Positions 20,133 to 30,693 are shown, counted from the stretch's first letter. The stretch: DNA of 52,770 bases from Candidatus Arcticimaribacter sp. (GCA_011526285.1 WTJU01000044.1:1-52770); one strand, 5' to 3'. Made by a program: numbers and translations. The notes: generated by a model from the letters alone, not told the origin.

Positions 20133-21574
20133 TGCAATTGAATACAGATTTTAGCGCAGTATTAAACCAAGCTGTCTTTCAACACCTAAAAGCTGCTGCT
20201 GCAGAATTAGGCGTAGAAACGTATGTGGTTGGTGGGTTTGTGCGCGATTATCTGTTGGGACGAAAAAAAGAAGTAACAGATATCGACTTTGTTTGTGTTG
20301 GTTCAGGCATTGAACTAGCAAAAACAGTGCAGAAGCGACTACCAAATGCCGCTAAAATCTCCATCTTCAAAACCTATGGTACGGCCATGATTAAATTTGA
20401 AGGGATGGCGTTAGAATTTGTTGGTGCACGAAAAGAATCTTACCACAAAGAAAGCCGCAATCCTGTGGTGGAAGCTGGAACCTTAAAAGACGATCAAAAT
20501 AGACGTGATTTCACTGTTAATGCGCTAGCGGTTAGCTTAAATGAAAGTGACTTTAGCACACTAATCGATCCATTTAACGGATTGGAAGACCTTAAAAAAG
20601 GGGTGCTTCGTACGCCCTTAGATCCTGTCGTTACTTATTCAGATGATCCACTTCGTATGTTGCGCGCCATTCGCTTTGCCACACAATTGGATTTTGAAAT
20701 TGAGTCAAACTCCCTAGAGGCAATTGTTCAAGAAAAGAAACGGATGGAGATCATTACCAAAGAACGAATTGTAGATGAACTCCATAAAATAATGGCCACC
20801 CAACAGCCTTCTAAAGGGTTTTTACTGCTCGACCAGGTGGGGCTTTTGGAGGATATTTTACCTGAACTCACTGCGCTAAAAGGAATTGACGAGGTTGAGG
20901 GGCAAACCCATAAAGACAACTTCTACCACACCTTAGAGGTGGTAGACAATATCTGTGAAAACACAACCAATTTGTGGCTACGATGGGCGGCTTTGTTACA
21001 CGATATCGGTAAGGCACCCACCAAAAAGTTCTCCAAAACAAATGGTTGGACCTTTCATGCGCACGAATTTGTGGGTGCTAAAATGGTCTACAAATTATTC
21101 AAGCGCCTAAAAATGCCGCTCAATGAAAAGATGAAGTTTGTCCAAAAAATGGTGTTTATGAGCTCTCGTCCTATCGTTTTAGCCCAAGACATCGTAACTG
21201 ATTCTGCAGTACGCCGATTGGTCTTTGATGCTGGAGATCATGTTGACGATTTACTCACCCTTTGTGAGGCAGACATTACCACTAAAAATCCAAAACGCTT
21301 TGCCCGCTACCATCAAAACTTTAAACTGGTACGTGAAAAAATTGTTGAAGTTGAAGAACGCGATCGGGTACGAAACTTCCAACCACCCGTGAGTGGGGAA
21401 TTGATCATGCAAACATTTGGTCTAAGCCCCTGTAAAGAGATTGGGATTATTAAAGAAAAAATTAAAGAAGCTATCTTAGAGGGAGAAATCCCCAATGAAT
21501 TTGAAGCGGCAAAGCTTTTGATGGAGAAAGAAGGAAAAGCCCTAGGGCTAAAGAAAGTTGCAAATGAAAAATAG
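20132..21574 (+). CDS. CCA tRNA nucleotidyltransferase / poly(A) polymerase family with HD domain
   Basis: [63 protein letters not shown] overlap with upstream gene. Confidence 0.93.
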   Translation: MQLNTDFSAVLNQAVFQHLKAAAAELGVETYVVGGFVRDYLLGRKKEVTDIDFVCVGSGIELAKTVQKRLPNAAKISIFKTYGTAMIKFEGMALEFVGARKESYHKESRNPVVEAGTLKDDQNRRDFTVNALAVSLNESDFSTLIDPFNGLEDLKKGVLRTPLDPVVTYSDDPLRMLRAIRFATQLDFEIESNSLEAIVQEKKRMEIITKERIVDELHKIMATQQPSKGFLLLDQVGLLEDILPELTALKGIDEVEGQTHKDNFYHTLEVVDNICENTTNLWLRWAALLHDIGKAPTKKFSKTNGWTFHAHEFVGAKMVYKLFKRLKMPLNEKMKFVQKMVFMSSRPIVLAQDIVTDSAVRRLVFDAGDHVDDLLTLCEADITTKNPKRFARYHQNFKLVREKIVEVEERDRVRNFQPPVSGELIMQTFGLSPCKEIGIIKEKIKEAILEGEIPNEFEAAKLLMEKEGKALGLKKVANEK

Positions 21575-22592
21575 ATTTCGTTTTTGGGTAGGAGTTTCAT
21601 TGGTACTGGTTTACGGAGTAATCGCTGCGGGGGCAATTGTTCGTATGACAGGAAGTGGCATGGGCTGTCCCGATTGGCCTAAGTGTTTTGGCTATCTTAT
21701 CCCACCAACAGAACGCAGCCAGTTGGACTGGAAACCGCAACACGACTATAAAGAAGGAGAAGTGATTATTGTTAATGAAGCCTTACAAGTAGCCAAAAGT
21801 GATTTTCAATCGAACGCCAATTTTAATGAAAACAATTGGGCAGATTACACCAAACACGATTATGCTACTTTTAATTCCCTACACACCTGGATTGAATTCT
21901 TAAATCGCCTCTTGGGTGCCTTGGGCGGTTTGGCCACGCTTGTTGTTGGGGGATTATCATTTTGGCAATGGAAGCGAAACAAATGGATTCTTGTACTGTC
22001 TTGGCTCATTGTTTTTGGTATGGGCTTTCAAGCTTGGCTCGGGAAGACAGTAGTCGATTCGAATTTATTGCCCTTCAAAATCACCATTCACATGGTCATG
22101 GCACTCGTTATTGTGGGGCTACTCCTTTACCTCTATTATATTTCAAAACAAAAAAATGAGCTCCCCAACCCAAGTAAAGTAACCAAACAACTGGCAGTTA
22201 TCGCTTTGGTGTTAACCCTGATACAAATTGCCATGGGTACACAAGTACGTCAATTTGTCGATGAGCAAATTAACCGTTTAGGAGAAGAAGCACATGCGCT
22301 ATGGCTCGATCCTGCACCGCTTTTATTTTACGTGCACCGAAGTTTCTCCCTTTTGGTCACCGCTTTAAATGTACTCCTGTTTTTCCTATTGAAAAAAATG
22401 AACTATCCGCTTCAAACCATGTACTATGTTTTAGGCATGATTGGTTTAGAAATTCTTACAGGAATTGCAATGTATTATTTTGATTTTCCATTTAGCACAC
22501 AGCCCTTACATTTGCTTTTTGCTTCCCTACTGTTTGGGGCGCAGAGCTATTTATTATTTCATATCTTTCAACCCAAGCATAACAACACATGA
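21564..22592 (+). CDS. ctaA: heme A synthase, COX15/CtaA family
   Basis: [38 protein letters not shown], polytopic membrane protein. ATG at 21564. Confidence 0.93.
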   Translation: MKNRFRFWVGVSLVLVYGVIAAGAIVRMTGSGMGCPDWPKCFGYLIPPTERSQLDWKPQHDYKEGEVIIVNEALQVAKSDFQSNANFNENNWADYTKHDYATFNSLHTWIEFLNRLLGALGGLATLVVGGLSFWQWKRNKWILVLSWLIVFGMGFQAWLGKTVVDSNLLPFKITIHMVMALVIVGLLLYLYYISKQKNELPNPSKVTKQLAVIALVLTLIQIAMGTQVRQFVDEQINRLGEEAHALWLDPAPLLFYVHRSFSLLVTALNVLLFFLLKKMNYPLQTMYYVLGMIGLEILTGIAMYYFDFPFSTQPLHLLFASLLFGAQSYLLFHIFQPKHNNT

Positions 22593-23083
22593 TCTATCGT
22601 TTCCGCATTATTTTAGATGCTCAAGAAGACATTTTCCGCGATCTTGAAATAGAAGCCAACGCAAGCTTAGAAGACTTTCACTACGCCATAGCGCAAGCCT
22701 TTGGATTTGGCGGAAGTGAGATGGCCTCCTTCTATACTACCAATGAAAATTGGGAACAAGGAGAAGAACTTCCCCTATTGGATATGGGTGAGGGTACTAC
22801 ACCTATGGCTGGAAAAAGCTTAGATCAATTCTTCAATGCAGAAAACCATCACCTAATTTATGTCTATGATTTTTTAGCCCTGTGGACCTTCTTTGTTGAA
22901 CTCATGGAAGTTGGAGAGAAACAACCCACTATGCTTTATCCTAATCTAGTTTTTGCACAAGGAGAAGTGCCAGAAGAAGCACCTGAAAAAGACTTTGAAA
23001 GCCAAGGAGGCACGCTAGATTTCGAGGACGATGATGATGATGAAGAAGGCCTGCTCGATTATGACGATGCCGACTTTTATTAA
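22589..23083 (+). CDS. plasmid pRiA4b ORF-3-like domain protein
   Basis: [40 protein letters not shown]...HHLIYVYDFLALWTFFVELMEV; acidic C-terminus. Confidence 0.75.
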   Translation: MIYRFRIILDAQEDIFRDLEIEANASLEDFHYAIAQAFGFGGSEMASFYTTNENWEQGEELPLLDMGEGTTPMAGKSLDQFFNAENHHLIYVYDFLALWTFFVELMEVGEKQPTMLYPNLVFAQGEVPEEAPEKDFESQGGTLDFEDDDDDEEGLLDYDDADFY

Positions 23084-24150
23084 GAAGACTGTATGAGTTT
23101 CGTCATGTTGAGATTCTCATAATGACGACGTACATAATCAAAAGAAGCTTCCATCACCTCCCCAACATTTTTCACTGCTAAAAAAGCATCGTCTTTTGTA
23201 AACTTAAAGATTTCTTCACTCAAATTTTTGAGGTAGTCAGTGCGCGTTAAATCATCTTGCTTCATGATGGTGACTAAATTTTGTAGACGTGCCCCAGAAC
23301 TAATAATTCTACGTGCAACAATTGAGCGTTCTTCAATCTTGTATTGATTCACAGAATTGAGGGTCAATTTATCCTTTACAATCTCTACCATGGGGAAATT
23401 TTCTTTAAAAAATTGCGGACGGTAGACCTTAAATTTCCCTTCATAGCATTGCTGGTCAAAATCAATGGCGCGAATTTTATACACCACCTGATCAAAGTCA
23501 TGTGTTGGCACCACCACATAGTTATACGCCCGCATGTCGCCCAATAGGCGAATCATACAGCGCTCATTAAACTTCACATATTCTTTGGCAATTTGCGCCT
23601 GTTGTGCAGGAGAACACTCGCCCAAAAACTCTTGTATAAAGACATCTCCCGGTATACCTGCAATATGCTCCTCAATCAAGGTAGTATCGTTCACCAAAAA
23701 GTTTAAGTTATGGGGCGAAAGCATGTGCTCAAACTCTAGCCCATAAACACGCGATGCATCGGTGCGTTTCACATAAAAATAGGTGAAGTTGTCATTCAAA
23801 ATATTCCTTATTTTAATCCGGAAAGGTTTTGAGTTCCCAAACGTACAATAGTCAATGGCATCTACATTTAAATAGGGAATTGAAGATTCATTCCCGTCTG
23901 AATGCAACAGGGCATAGATTTTTTTTAGGTTATAATCAATGTCGTTACGTTCACTGTCGGTGTAATAGACCCTTACCCAAAGGGTGTCTTGTTCATTTTC
24001 ATCATAAACCACCACAGACCCTGAAAACCGCAGTAAATCTTCATAAAAAATTGGGGTAAACACCCAGCGATTGTATTGTTTCAGGTAAGCTGTTAGCTCT
24101 GAAATAATGGGAAAAAAGGGCTTTTTCTGGGAAATGAGTTTTTCTTCCAT
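23080..24150 (-). CDS. conserved hypothetical protein with kinase-like GD-N/DFD signature
   Basis: Full-length ORF with its own -7 element; RLLGDMRAYNYVVV...YKIRAIDFDQQ resembles the catalytic loop and metal-binding segment of APH/protein-kinase-like folds. Confidence 0.7.
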   Translation of the reverse strand: MEEKLISQKKPFFPIISELTAYLKQYNRWVFTPIFYEDLLRFSGSVVVYDENEQDTLWVRVYYTDSERNDIDYNLKKIYALLHSDGNESSIPYLNVDAIDYCTFGNSKPFRIKIRNILNDNFTYFYVKRTDASRVYGLEFEHMLSPHNLNFLVNDTTLIEEHIAGIPGDVFIQEFLGECSPAQQAQIAKEYVKFNERCMIRLLGDMRAYNYVVVPTHDFDQVVYKIRAIDFDQQCYEGKFKVYRPQFFKENFPMVEIVKDKLTLNSVNQYKIEERSIVARRIISSGARLQNLVTIMKQDDLTRTDYLKNLSEEIFKFTKDDAFLAVKNVGEVMEASFDYVRRHYENLNMTKLIQSS

Positions 24151-24164
24151 AACGCGGGTTTTCT

Positions 24165-24172
24165 CAAAAGTA
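24165..24172 (-). promoter_or_regulatory. -7 element candidate for the kinase-like gene
   Basis: Minus strand TACTTTTG 14 nt upstream of the ATG at 24150. Confidence 0.45.
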
Positions 24173-24214
24173 GAAGATTTAACGGAGAAGCCCGAATAAA
24201 TATAGAAGAATGGC

Positions 24215-24222
24215 TAATTTTG
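24215..24222 (+). promoter_or_regulatory. -7 element candidate for uvrB
   Basis: TAATTTTG 18 nt upstream of the ATG at 24241. Confidence 0.45.
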
Positions 24223-24240
24223 AGGTTTGATACAATTGCT

Positions 24241-26229
24241 ATGCCGTTTCAATTAGAATCTGAGTTTTCGCCCACTGGAGATCAGCCCGAAGCCATTAAA
24301 CAACTGGTAGACGGTTTTCAAGGGCAAGAAAAATTTATGACTTTACAGGGAGTTACAGGTTCAGGAAAAACCTTTACCGTGGCCAACGTAGTAAAAGATT
24401 TACAGCGCCCCACCTTAGTTCTAGCGCACAATAAAACGCTAGCGGCACAGTTGTATTCAGAGTTCAAGCAATTCTTTCCCAACAATGCGGTAGAGTACTT
24501 TGTTTCTTACTACGACTACTATCAACCCGAAGCCTATATCCCTGTTACGGGAACCTATATCGAAAAAGATTTATCCATTAACGAAGAGATTGAAAAACTT
24601 CGCTTAAGCACTACCTCTTCCCTCCTCTCAGGACGACGAGATGTATTGGTGGTAGCCTCTGTTTCCTGTCTCTACGGTATTGGTAATCCTGTAGAATTTC
24701 AGAAAAACGTTATCACCTTAGAACAAAACCAAGTCATCTCACGCACTAAATTGTTGCACCGCTTGGTACAGAGTTTATACTCACGAACTACAGCCGACTT
24801 TAACCACGGGAATTTTCGTGTAAAGGGAGACGTGGTAGATATCTATCCCAGCTATGCTGACACCGCTTTTCGCGTTCATTTTTTTGGCGATGAAATTGAA
24901 GAGATTGAAGCCTTTGATCCCATTAATAATCAAACCATTGAACGCTATGAGCGGCTAAATATTTACCCCGCCAATATGTTTGTGACCTCCCCTGATATTT
25001 TGCAAAATGCCATTCACCAAATTCAGGATGATTTGGTTAAACAAATTGATTTTTTCAGAGAAGTAGGCAAACCTTTGGAAGCAAAACGCTTGGAGGAACG
25101 CACAAATTTTGACTTAGAAATGATTCGTGAATTGGGGTACTGCTCTGGGATAGAAAACTATTCCCGCTATCTAGACGGAAGAGCACCCGGAACGCGGCCT
25201 TTCTGCCTGCTGGACTATTTTCCAGACGATTATTTAATGGTGATAGACGAAAGCCATGTCACCGTCTCACAGGTACATGCCATGTACGGCGGAGACCGAA
25301 GTAGAAAGGAAAACCTTGTCGAATATGGCTTTCGCCTACCTGCGGCTATGGACAACCGCCCCTTAAAATTCGAAGAATTTGAAGGCCTGCAAAACCAAGT
25401 GCTATTTGTAAGTGCCACCCCAGCCGATTATGAACTGGAAAAATCGGAAGGAATTTTTGTCGAACAAATCATCCGCCCCACCGGCTTGTTGGACCCTATC
25501 ATAGAAGTTCGTCCGAGTGAAAATCAAATTGATGACTTGATTGAGGAAATTCAGCAGCGGGTAGAAAAAGATGAACGTACGCTTGTTACTACCCTAACCA
25601 AACGCATGGCCGAGGAGCTGACCAAATACATGAGTCGTATTCAAATTCGCTGTCGCTACATTCACAGCGATGTAGATACCTTAGAACGGGTGGAGATCAT
25701 GCAAGACCTGCGCAAAGGACTGTTTGATGTCCTCATTGGGGTTAACCTCTTGCGGGAAGGTTTGGACTTACCCGAAGTTTCGCTTGTCGCAATCTTAGAC
25801 GCCGACAAAGAAGGTTTCCTTCGCTCCAACCGTTCCCTCACCCAAACGGTAGGGAGAGCCGCACGTAACATTAACGGAAAAGCCATTATGTATGCGGATA
25901 CCGTGACCCGCTCCATGCAGGAAACCATTGACGGTACCAACTACCGCAGGGATAAGCAAATGGCCTACAACAAAAAGCACAAGCAAGTACCCAGGGCCTT
26001 AAACAAGTCGTTAGACAATGCCTTGTCAACCAACTCTGTTGCGACCTACGCCCAAGAAAAGGCGGAGCGTAAAGCCGCAGAAGAAGCTACGCGCTACCTT
26101 ACCAAACCACAAATTGAGCAACGCATTCGTGATGTGCGTAAGGCCATGGAAAAAGCCGCCAAAGAATTAGACTTTATTGAAGCTGCACGCCTACGCGATG
26201 AAATAAAAAGCCTACAAGAGCAGTTGTAA
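24241..26229 (+). CDS. uvrB: excinuclease ABC subunit UvrB
   Basis: FSPTGDQPEAIKQL, GVTGSGKTFTVANV, HNKTLAAQLYSEFKQFFPNNAVEYFVSYYDYYQPEAYIP, C-terminal UVR motif. ATG at 24241. Confidence 0.97.
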   Translation: MPFQLESEFSPTGDQPEAIKQLVDGFQGQEKFMTLQGVTGSGKTFTVANVVKDLQRPTLVLAHNKTLAAQLYSEFKQFFPNNAVEYFVSYYDYYQPEAYIPVTGTYIEKDLSINEEIEKLRLSTTSSLLSGRRDVLVVASVSCLYGIGNPVEFQKNVITLEQNQVISRTKLLHRLVQSLYSRTTADFNHGNFRVKGDVVDIYPSYADTAFRVHFFGDEIEEIEAFDPINNQTIERYERLNIYPANMFVTSPDILQNAIHQIQDDLVKQIDFFREVGKPLEAKRLEERTNFDLEMIRELGYCSGIENYSRYLDGRAPGTRPFCLLDYFPDDYLMVIDESHVTVSQVHAMYGGDRSRKENLVEYGFRLPAAMDNRPLKFEEFEGLQNQVLFVSATPADYELEKSEGIFVEQIIRPTGLLDPIIEVRPSENQIDDLIEEIQQRVEKDERTLVTTLTKRMAEELTKYMSRIQIRCRYIHSDVDTLERVEIMQDLRKGLFDVLIGVNLLREGLDLPEVSLVAILDADKEGFLRSNRSLTQTVGRAARNINGKAIMYADTVTRSMQETIDGTNYRRDKQMAYNKKHKQVPRALNKSLDNALSTNSVATYAQEKAERKAAEEATRYLTKPQIEQRIRDVRKAMEKAAKELDFIEAARLRDEIKSLQEQL

Positions 26230-26487
26230 CCCTTCTATACTCAATAGACTAGGCCTTTTCGAACACTAACTATTTTTTTGTAGTTTAGTTGTAAACGATC
26301 CCAAATCTGTTCTACTAGCATGATAAACCTACGGCATCTACCCGATAGATTTCGAAAACAAATGATCATCCATGCAGTCTTGGGGTGTGATGAGGTGTTG
26401 CTGAAAAAAAATAAAACAAAAAGGATAAAGGTGATATATCGTATCCTGTTCTGATATACAGTAGTTATGTAGGATTAAAACAAAAGA

Positions 26488-27552
26488 ATGACAAAAGAAC
26501 CAGAATTTAAAAGAGGAGAGAAAGGTTATCTTAAAAGATTTGTGAACCTTTTTCAGTCAGATGCTGAAATTGCTCTAAATGATTTTAAGTCTAAAGCTAG
26601 ATCGAGCATAGCAGAAGTAAATGAAATTAAAGCAACACTTCATAAACAAATAGAATTAGTGAAGGGGACTATAATAACGTTAGCTTCGAATCAAGAAAAA
26701 ATTGATGTCAAACTCACCGAAGTAAATGAATACTACAGGTCTATTTTTAAGAAAAATGAAGAGGGAATTGTTGTTACAGATGAAATAGCAAGTTATTCTG
26801 ACAGGTTTATTGAATACAAAAATGAAGTGGAAGAGCTAAAAAAAGATATTGATGAATATAGAAAAGAATTATTTGGCTCAGAAGACGGAAAGGGAAAAAA
26901 AATCCCTGGTGTGGAACATAAAATTCAAGGTTTAAAAACAGATTTTCAAAAGAATATTAAAGTAAGTCAATCAGAAATTGACACTTTCATTACGACTAAT
27001 AGTCAAAGAAAGGACGAACTTTTTGACAAAATAGAAGGACTATTAAAGGGAGCAAGCACAGTTGCCTTAGCCAAGGCCTTTAAAGAGCATAAAGATTCTT
27101 TTAAATTTTCAAATTGGATTTGGTTAATTCTCTTTATATCATCAGTAGGTTCTATGATGGCATTGTCAGTTTGGGGATATAAACAATCAAATTTTGAGTT
27201 AGAAAATATGTGGAAATTTACGCTTGGAAACTTGCCGTTTATTGGTGGAACAATTTGGTTAGCAATATTTTCAAGTAAGCAAAGAAGCCAGAATAAAAGA
27301 TTACAGCAGGAATATGCATACAAAGAAGATATTGCTAAAATATATTATGGCTTGAAACAAGAAATAGACGAATTAGGAGAATCGGAGTTAGGCAAGAAAT
27401 TGAACGAATCTGTGTTAAAACTTGTAATTGATGTGGTTGGTCTTAATCCGAGCGAGTCTTTGGAAAGCAAAGCTCATAATGATAATGGACCCGTTTTAGA
27501 AGGACTAAAAAGTATTGGAGAAACTATAAAAACAATCAAAAACCCAACATAA
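26488..27552 (+). CDS. orphan coiled-coil membrane protein, putative accessory gene
   Basis: 354 aa; long charged helical N-terminus, two hydrophobic segments (WIWLILFISSVGSMMALSVWGY; LGNLPFIGGTIWLAIF), helical C-terminus. AT-rich; all 9 Arg codons are AGA/AGG. Confidence 0.75.
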   Translation: MTKEPEFKRGEKGYLKRFVNLFQSDAEIALNDFKSKARSSIAEVNEIKATLHKQIELVKGTIITLASNQEKIDVKLTEVNEYYRSIFKKNEEGIVVTDEIASYSDRFIEYKNEVEELKKDIDEYRKELFGSEDGKGKKIPGVEHKIQGLKTDFQKNIKVSQSEIDTFITTNSQRKDELFDKIEGLLKGASTVALAKAFKEHKDSFKFSNWIWLILFISSVGSMMALSVWGYKQSNFELENMWKFTLGNLPFIGGTIWLAIFSSKQRSQNKRLQQEYAYKEDIAKIYYGLKQEIDELGESELGKKLNESVLKLVIDVVGLNPSESLESKAHNDNGPVLEGLKSIGETIKTIKNPT

Positions 27553-27697
27553 TAATATATATGAAATCATAGTTCCCTGTGGTCACTACGCTTCATATAT
27601 TAAACGTAAACCTAACTTACATTACCTTAAACCCCCTGACAAACAACTTTAACTTTACCACAACATAGGTACCTAAAGGATTTTTTACCTTTAAGGC

Positions 27698-29206
27698 ATG
27701 AAAAAGATAAGGCTTTGTCTCTTCCTTTTTGGGTGTGTTTTTGGCGCGAAAGGCCAAGAAATACAAGGGCAGTTGTTAGACAGCCTCACCCAAGAGCGCA
27801 TTCCCTTTGCTACCGTATTGAGCAATTTTGGAGAGAATACCATTAGCAATGAAGAAGGGAAATTTCGTTTGATTCGCGGAACTGCCTTTCAGTCTAGTGA
27901 CTCATTATTCATATCCTGTATGGGCTATAATGAAAAACGCTTAGCCATTACAGAGCTCGCAGATTCTTTACTCTACCTCAGCCCAAAGGAAATCGAGCTC
28001 AATGCAGTTATCCTCTCCCAGCAGAACTTGAGTGCAGAAGAAATTGTGAAAAGAACCCGAGAAAATGTGGCGCAGAAATATGATTTAGGCCTCAGTAAGA
28101 AAACGTTCTTCCTTCGGGAATCTTTTTCTCAGCGTTGGTTACAACGCGATATGGCGATTAAAAAATCAACCATCAATGAGTTTAAACAAAGCTTTTGGGA
28201 TTCCCTGTTTCGCACCATTCCCGAGAAAGACACTTGGCACACAGAATCCTTAGGTGAATTGGCGGGGGATTGGTCGGAAGAACAACAAAAACTTCATCTG
28301 TTACGCGCAGTCGATTTAGCCGATACGGTAAATGCCAAAGGCTATGAACAAATAGAAGAAAAAATCACCTCTATTTTAGATGAAAGCGTTAAAGAAAATT
28401 CCTACTTCAAGTTCAAATCAGGAATTTTTAGCACCAAAGTAGACCGTGATGAAGTGATTGAAAAAGAATTGGATACCCTTAGTTTGCCTGAAAAAGAACA
28501 GGAAGAAAAACGCAAAGCCGAACAAGAACAAAAAGAGGGATTTTACAAAGGACGTAAAAACCGATTGACAGAAATTTTCACCTCCCTCATCAAGCGAGAT
28601 CGCTTGGATATTGATGTGCTTACAAAAAGTCATCTGTACAATTATGAACTGGTCAATTTCACCTACCGTGAGGATTTACCGGTCTACCATATTCGTTTTA
28701 CACCAAATAGCAGTAAAGGAAAATATCAAGGAAGTATGTATGTGGATGCTGACAGTTTCAGCTTGATTCAACTCGAATACGACAACGTGCAAAACCTACG
28801 TGATTTTTCATTGATGGGGTTTTCTTTTTCTGCTTACGGACGAAGTGTTAAGCTCAAGTTTTCCTCCTTTAATAAAGCGCGGTATCAACTGGCATTTTTA
28901 ACCGTAGAAACAAAATTTAAGACGGGGATTGATCGCCCCATAAAAATTGTGGAGAAAAATAAGTTTGTAAAAGGGCGAAGAAAACAAAATGAATTAAAAG
29001 GAGAAGTGCACTTTAAGCTCGATCAAAAGAGCAGCGTTACCTTGGTGATCTTTAACAGCGAGACCGTCTCAAAAGAAGGTTTTGAAAACTTTGAAGAAAC
29101 CAAAGTATTTAAAGCCGCACAACGCAATGCCTATGACCCAAAATTTTGGGAAGGCTACACCATCATTGAGCCAAATGAAGCCATAAAGGCCTTTACTACC
29201 AACTAA
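27698..29206 (+). CDS. carboxypeptidase-like regulatory domain-containing protein
   Basis: Signal peptide followed by EIQGQLLDSLTQERIPFATVLSNFGENTISNEEGKFRL (CarboxypepD_reg-like). Confidence 0.82.
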   Translation: MKKIRLCLFLFGCVFGAKGQEIQGQLLDSLTQERIPFATVLSNFGENTISNEEGKFRLIRGTAFQSSDSLFISCMGYNEKRLAITELADSLLYLSPKEIELNAVILSQQNLSAEEIVKRTRENVAQKYDLGLSKKTFFLRESFSQRWLQRDMAIKKSTINEFKQSFWDSLFRTIPEKDTWHTESLGELAGDWSEEQQKLHLLRAVDLADTVNAKGYEQIEEKITSILDESVKENSYFKFKSGIFSTKVDRDEVIEKELDTLSLPEKEQEEKRKAEQEQKEGFYKGRKNRLTEIFTSLIKRDRLDIDVLTKSHLYNYELVNFTYREDLPVYHIRFTPNSSKGKYQGSMYVDADSFSLIQLEYDNVQNLRDFSLMGFSFSAYGRSVKLKFSSFNKARYQLAFLTVETKFKTGIDRPIKIVEKNKFVKGRRKQNELKGEVHFKLDQKSSVTLVIFNSETVSKEGFENFEETKVFKAAQRNAYDPKFWEGYTIIEPNEAIKAFTTN

Positions 29207-30693
29207 TATTTAGCCGATTTCCCATTGGGATTGGACGCTTTTAAGAAGGCACGAATGTCTTCGTTGGCTTGTTCGAGATCGGCTCTTCGCAGGTACATCA
29301 TATGCCCACTTCGGTAACCTTTAAACGAAAAACGGTCGCGTAATTTCCCACTAGGATCCATTTGCCATTGCGAAAATTTAGCCGCAAAATAGGTAGTAGC
29401 TCCGTCATAATAGCCCGACTGGGTCATCACTTTGAGGTAAGGGTTTTGCGCCATGGCCTGGCGGAGGTTGTCACGGGTATTATCGTTTTCATTATTCCAA
29501 GGACGCACAGGGCCAAACATGTTGTATTTAATGTCTGTTTTAAATTTCAATTCCTTGCGAATGTAGTGGTTGATAGCGGGAGTGAATGAATGTAACCAAG
29601 AGGTCAATTCTGCACTATAATCCGGGCCATCGCCTGTTTCTTTTTTGTCGATGCCTAAATAACGTGAATCCAATCGACCAATGGTTTTCCCTTGGTCACG
29701 CAATAGTTCTTTCCAAAAATAACGTGTGGGTAGGTCGAGGTTGTGTTGAAGTATTACGCTTGCCGCTACGCCCGAAAAATAGGCCATGCGTTCGGCAATT
29801 TTTGTTTTTTCTTCCAGCGAAAGAAAGCCTCCCTTAGCGAGTGCAGGAATGAGGGTGTTAATGGCAAACTCTTCGGCAGGAGGTAAAACCTCGAGTAAAT
29901 CTTTGTTTTGTAAATCAGCTGGAAGTTGTTTGTGATACCATGCTGCTGCTGTATAATACGGCAGGTTCAAGGCCGAAGATACGGGCCCTCCGGTGCGAAG
30001 GGTTTTATAGTCGGCTGGGGAAACCATTATAACGCCATTGAGGTACATCCATTGTTGATTTTGCAAGGCGAGAGAAAGTCCCATAACACGAGTACCGCCA
30101 TAACTTTCACCAATCAAGTATTTGGGTGACTCCCAGCGCTGTTTGCGACTAACAAAGGTGGTCATCCACTCTGCTAGGTATTTTATATCGGCATTGATGC
30201 CAAAAAATTGTTCGCGGTCTGGAAGTTTCCCATCGACTTCTACCCTACGGGAATAGCCTGTATTGACGGGGTTGATGTAAACGATATCAGCGACATCTAG
30301 AATAGAATAGGGATTGGCTTCAAAACCATAGGGCTGTACAGGATAGCCTTCATCGTCGATTTTTAAAACCCGTGGTCCGGTATAGGCGACATGCATCCAC
30401 ACAGAAGCCGAACCCGGCCCCCCATTGAATGAAAAGATCAATGGACGTTCGTTTCCATTGTTGACATTCGTGCGCTTGTAGTAGGTGTAAAATAAAGAGG
30501 CAATGGGTTTTCCTTTATCATTCCATACCGGTTGAGTACCCGTCTCCGCACGGTAGTTGACTGTAGTTCCCTTAATGGTTGTTTTGTGATTGGTGACTAC
30601 CAAGGTGTCTACCGGTAATTTTCGTTGCTGTGCTAGTGTGTTATTGAAACAAAAAACACTAACAAGTACGACTACAATTCGCATATTCCACAT
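29203..30693 (-). CDS. S10 family serine carboxypeptidase-like peptidase, secreted
   Basis: Signal peptide; LIFSFNGGPGSASVW, YINPVNTGYSR, YLIGESYGGTR (nucleophile), SGYYDGATTY, YRSGHMMYL. Confidence 0.92.
   Translation of the reverse strand: MWNMRIVVVLVSVFCFNNTLAQQRKLPVDTLVVTNHKTTIKGTTVNYRAETGTQPVWNDKGKPIASLFYTYYKRTNVNNGNERPLIFSFNGGPGSASVWMHVAYTGPRVLKIDDEGYPVQPYGFEANPYSILDVADIVYINPVNTGYSRRVEVDGKLPDREQFFGINADIKYLAEWMTTFVSRKQRWESPKYLIGESYGGTRVMGLSLALQNQQWMYLNGVIMVSPADYKTLRTGGPVSSALNLPYYTAAAWYHKQLPADLQNKDLLEVLPPAEEFAINTLIPALAKGGFLSLEEKTKIAERMAYFSGVAASVILQHNLDLPTRYFWKELLRDQGKTIGRLDSRYLGIDKKETGDGPDYSAELTSWLHSFTPAINHYIRKELKFKTDIKYNMFGPVRPWNNENDNTRDNLRQAMAQNPYLKVMTQSGYYDGATTYFAAKFSQWQMDPSGKLRDRFSFKGYRSGHMMYLRRADLEQANEDIRAFLKASNPNGKSAKY

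Noticed and set aside
22589-23083. Calling a mobile element because of the pRiA4b ORF-3-like domain
   Set aside because: No transposase, inverted repeats or target duplications seen; reported as a domain observation only.
26320-27552. Toxin-antitoxin or two-gene defence module (44-aa ORF plus orphan membrane gene)
   Set aside because: The small ORF has no recognisable antitoxin features and there is no independent evidence that it is translated.
27557-27600. ATATATGAA/TTCATATAT inverted repeat after the orphan gene, considered as a terminator or element end
   Set aside because: Only 9 AT-rich base pairs with a 26-nt loop and no T run; too weak to call.
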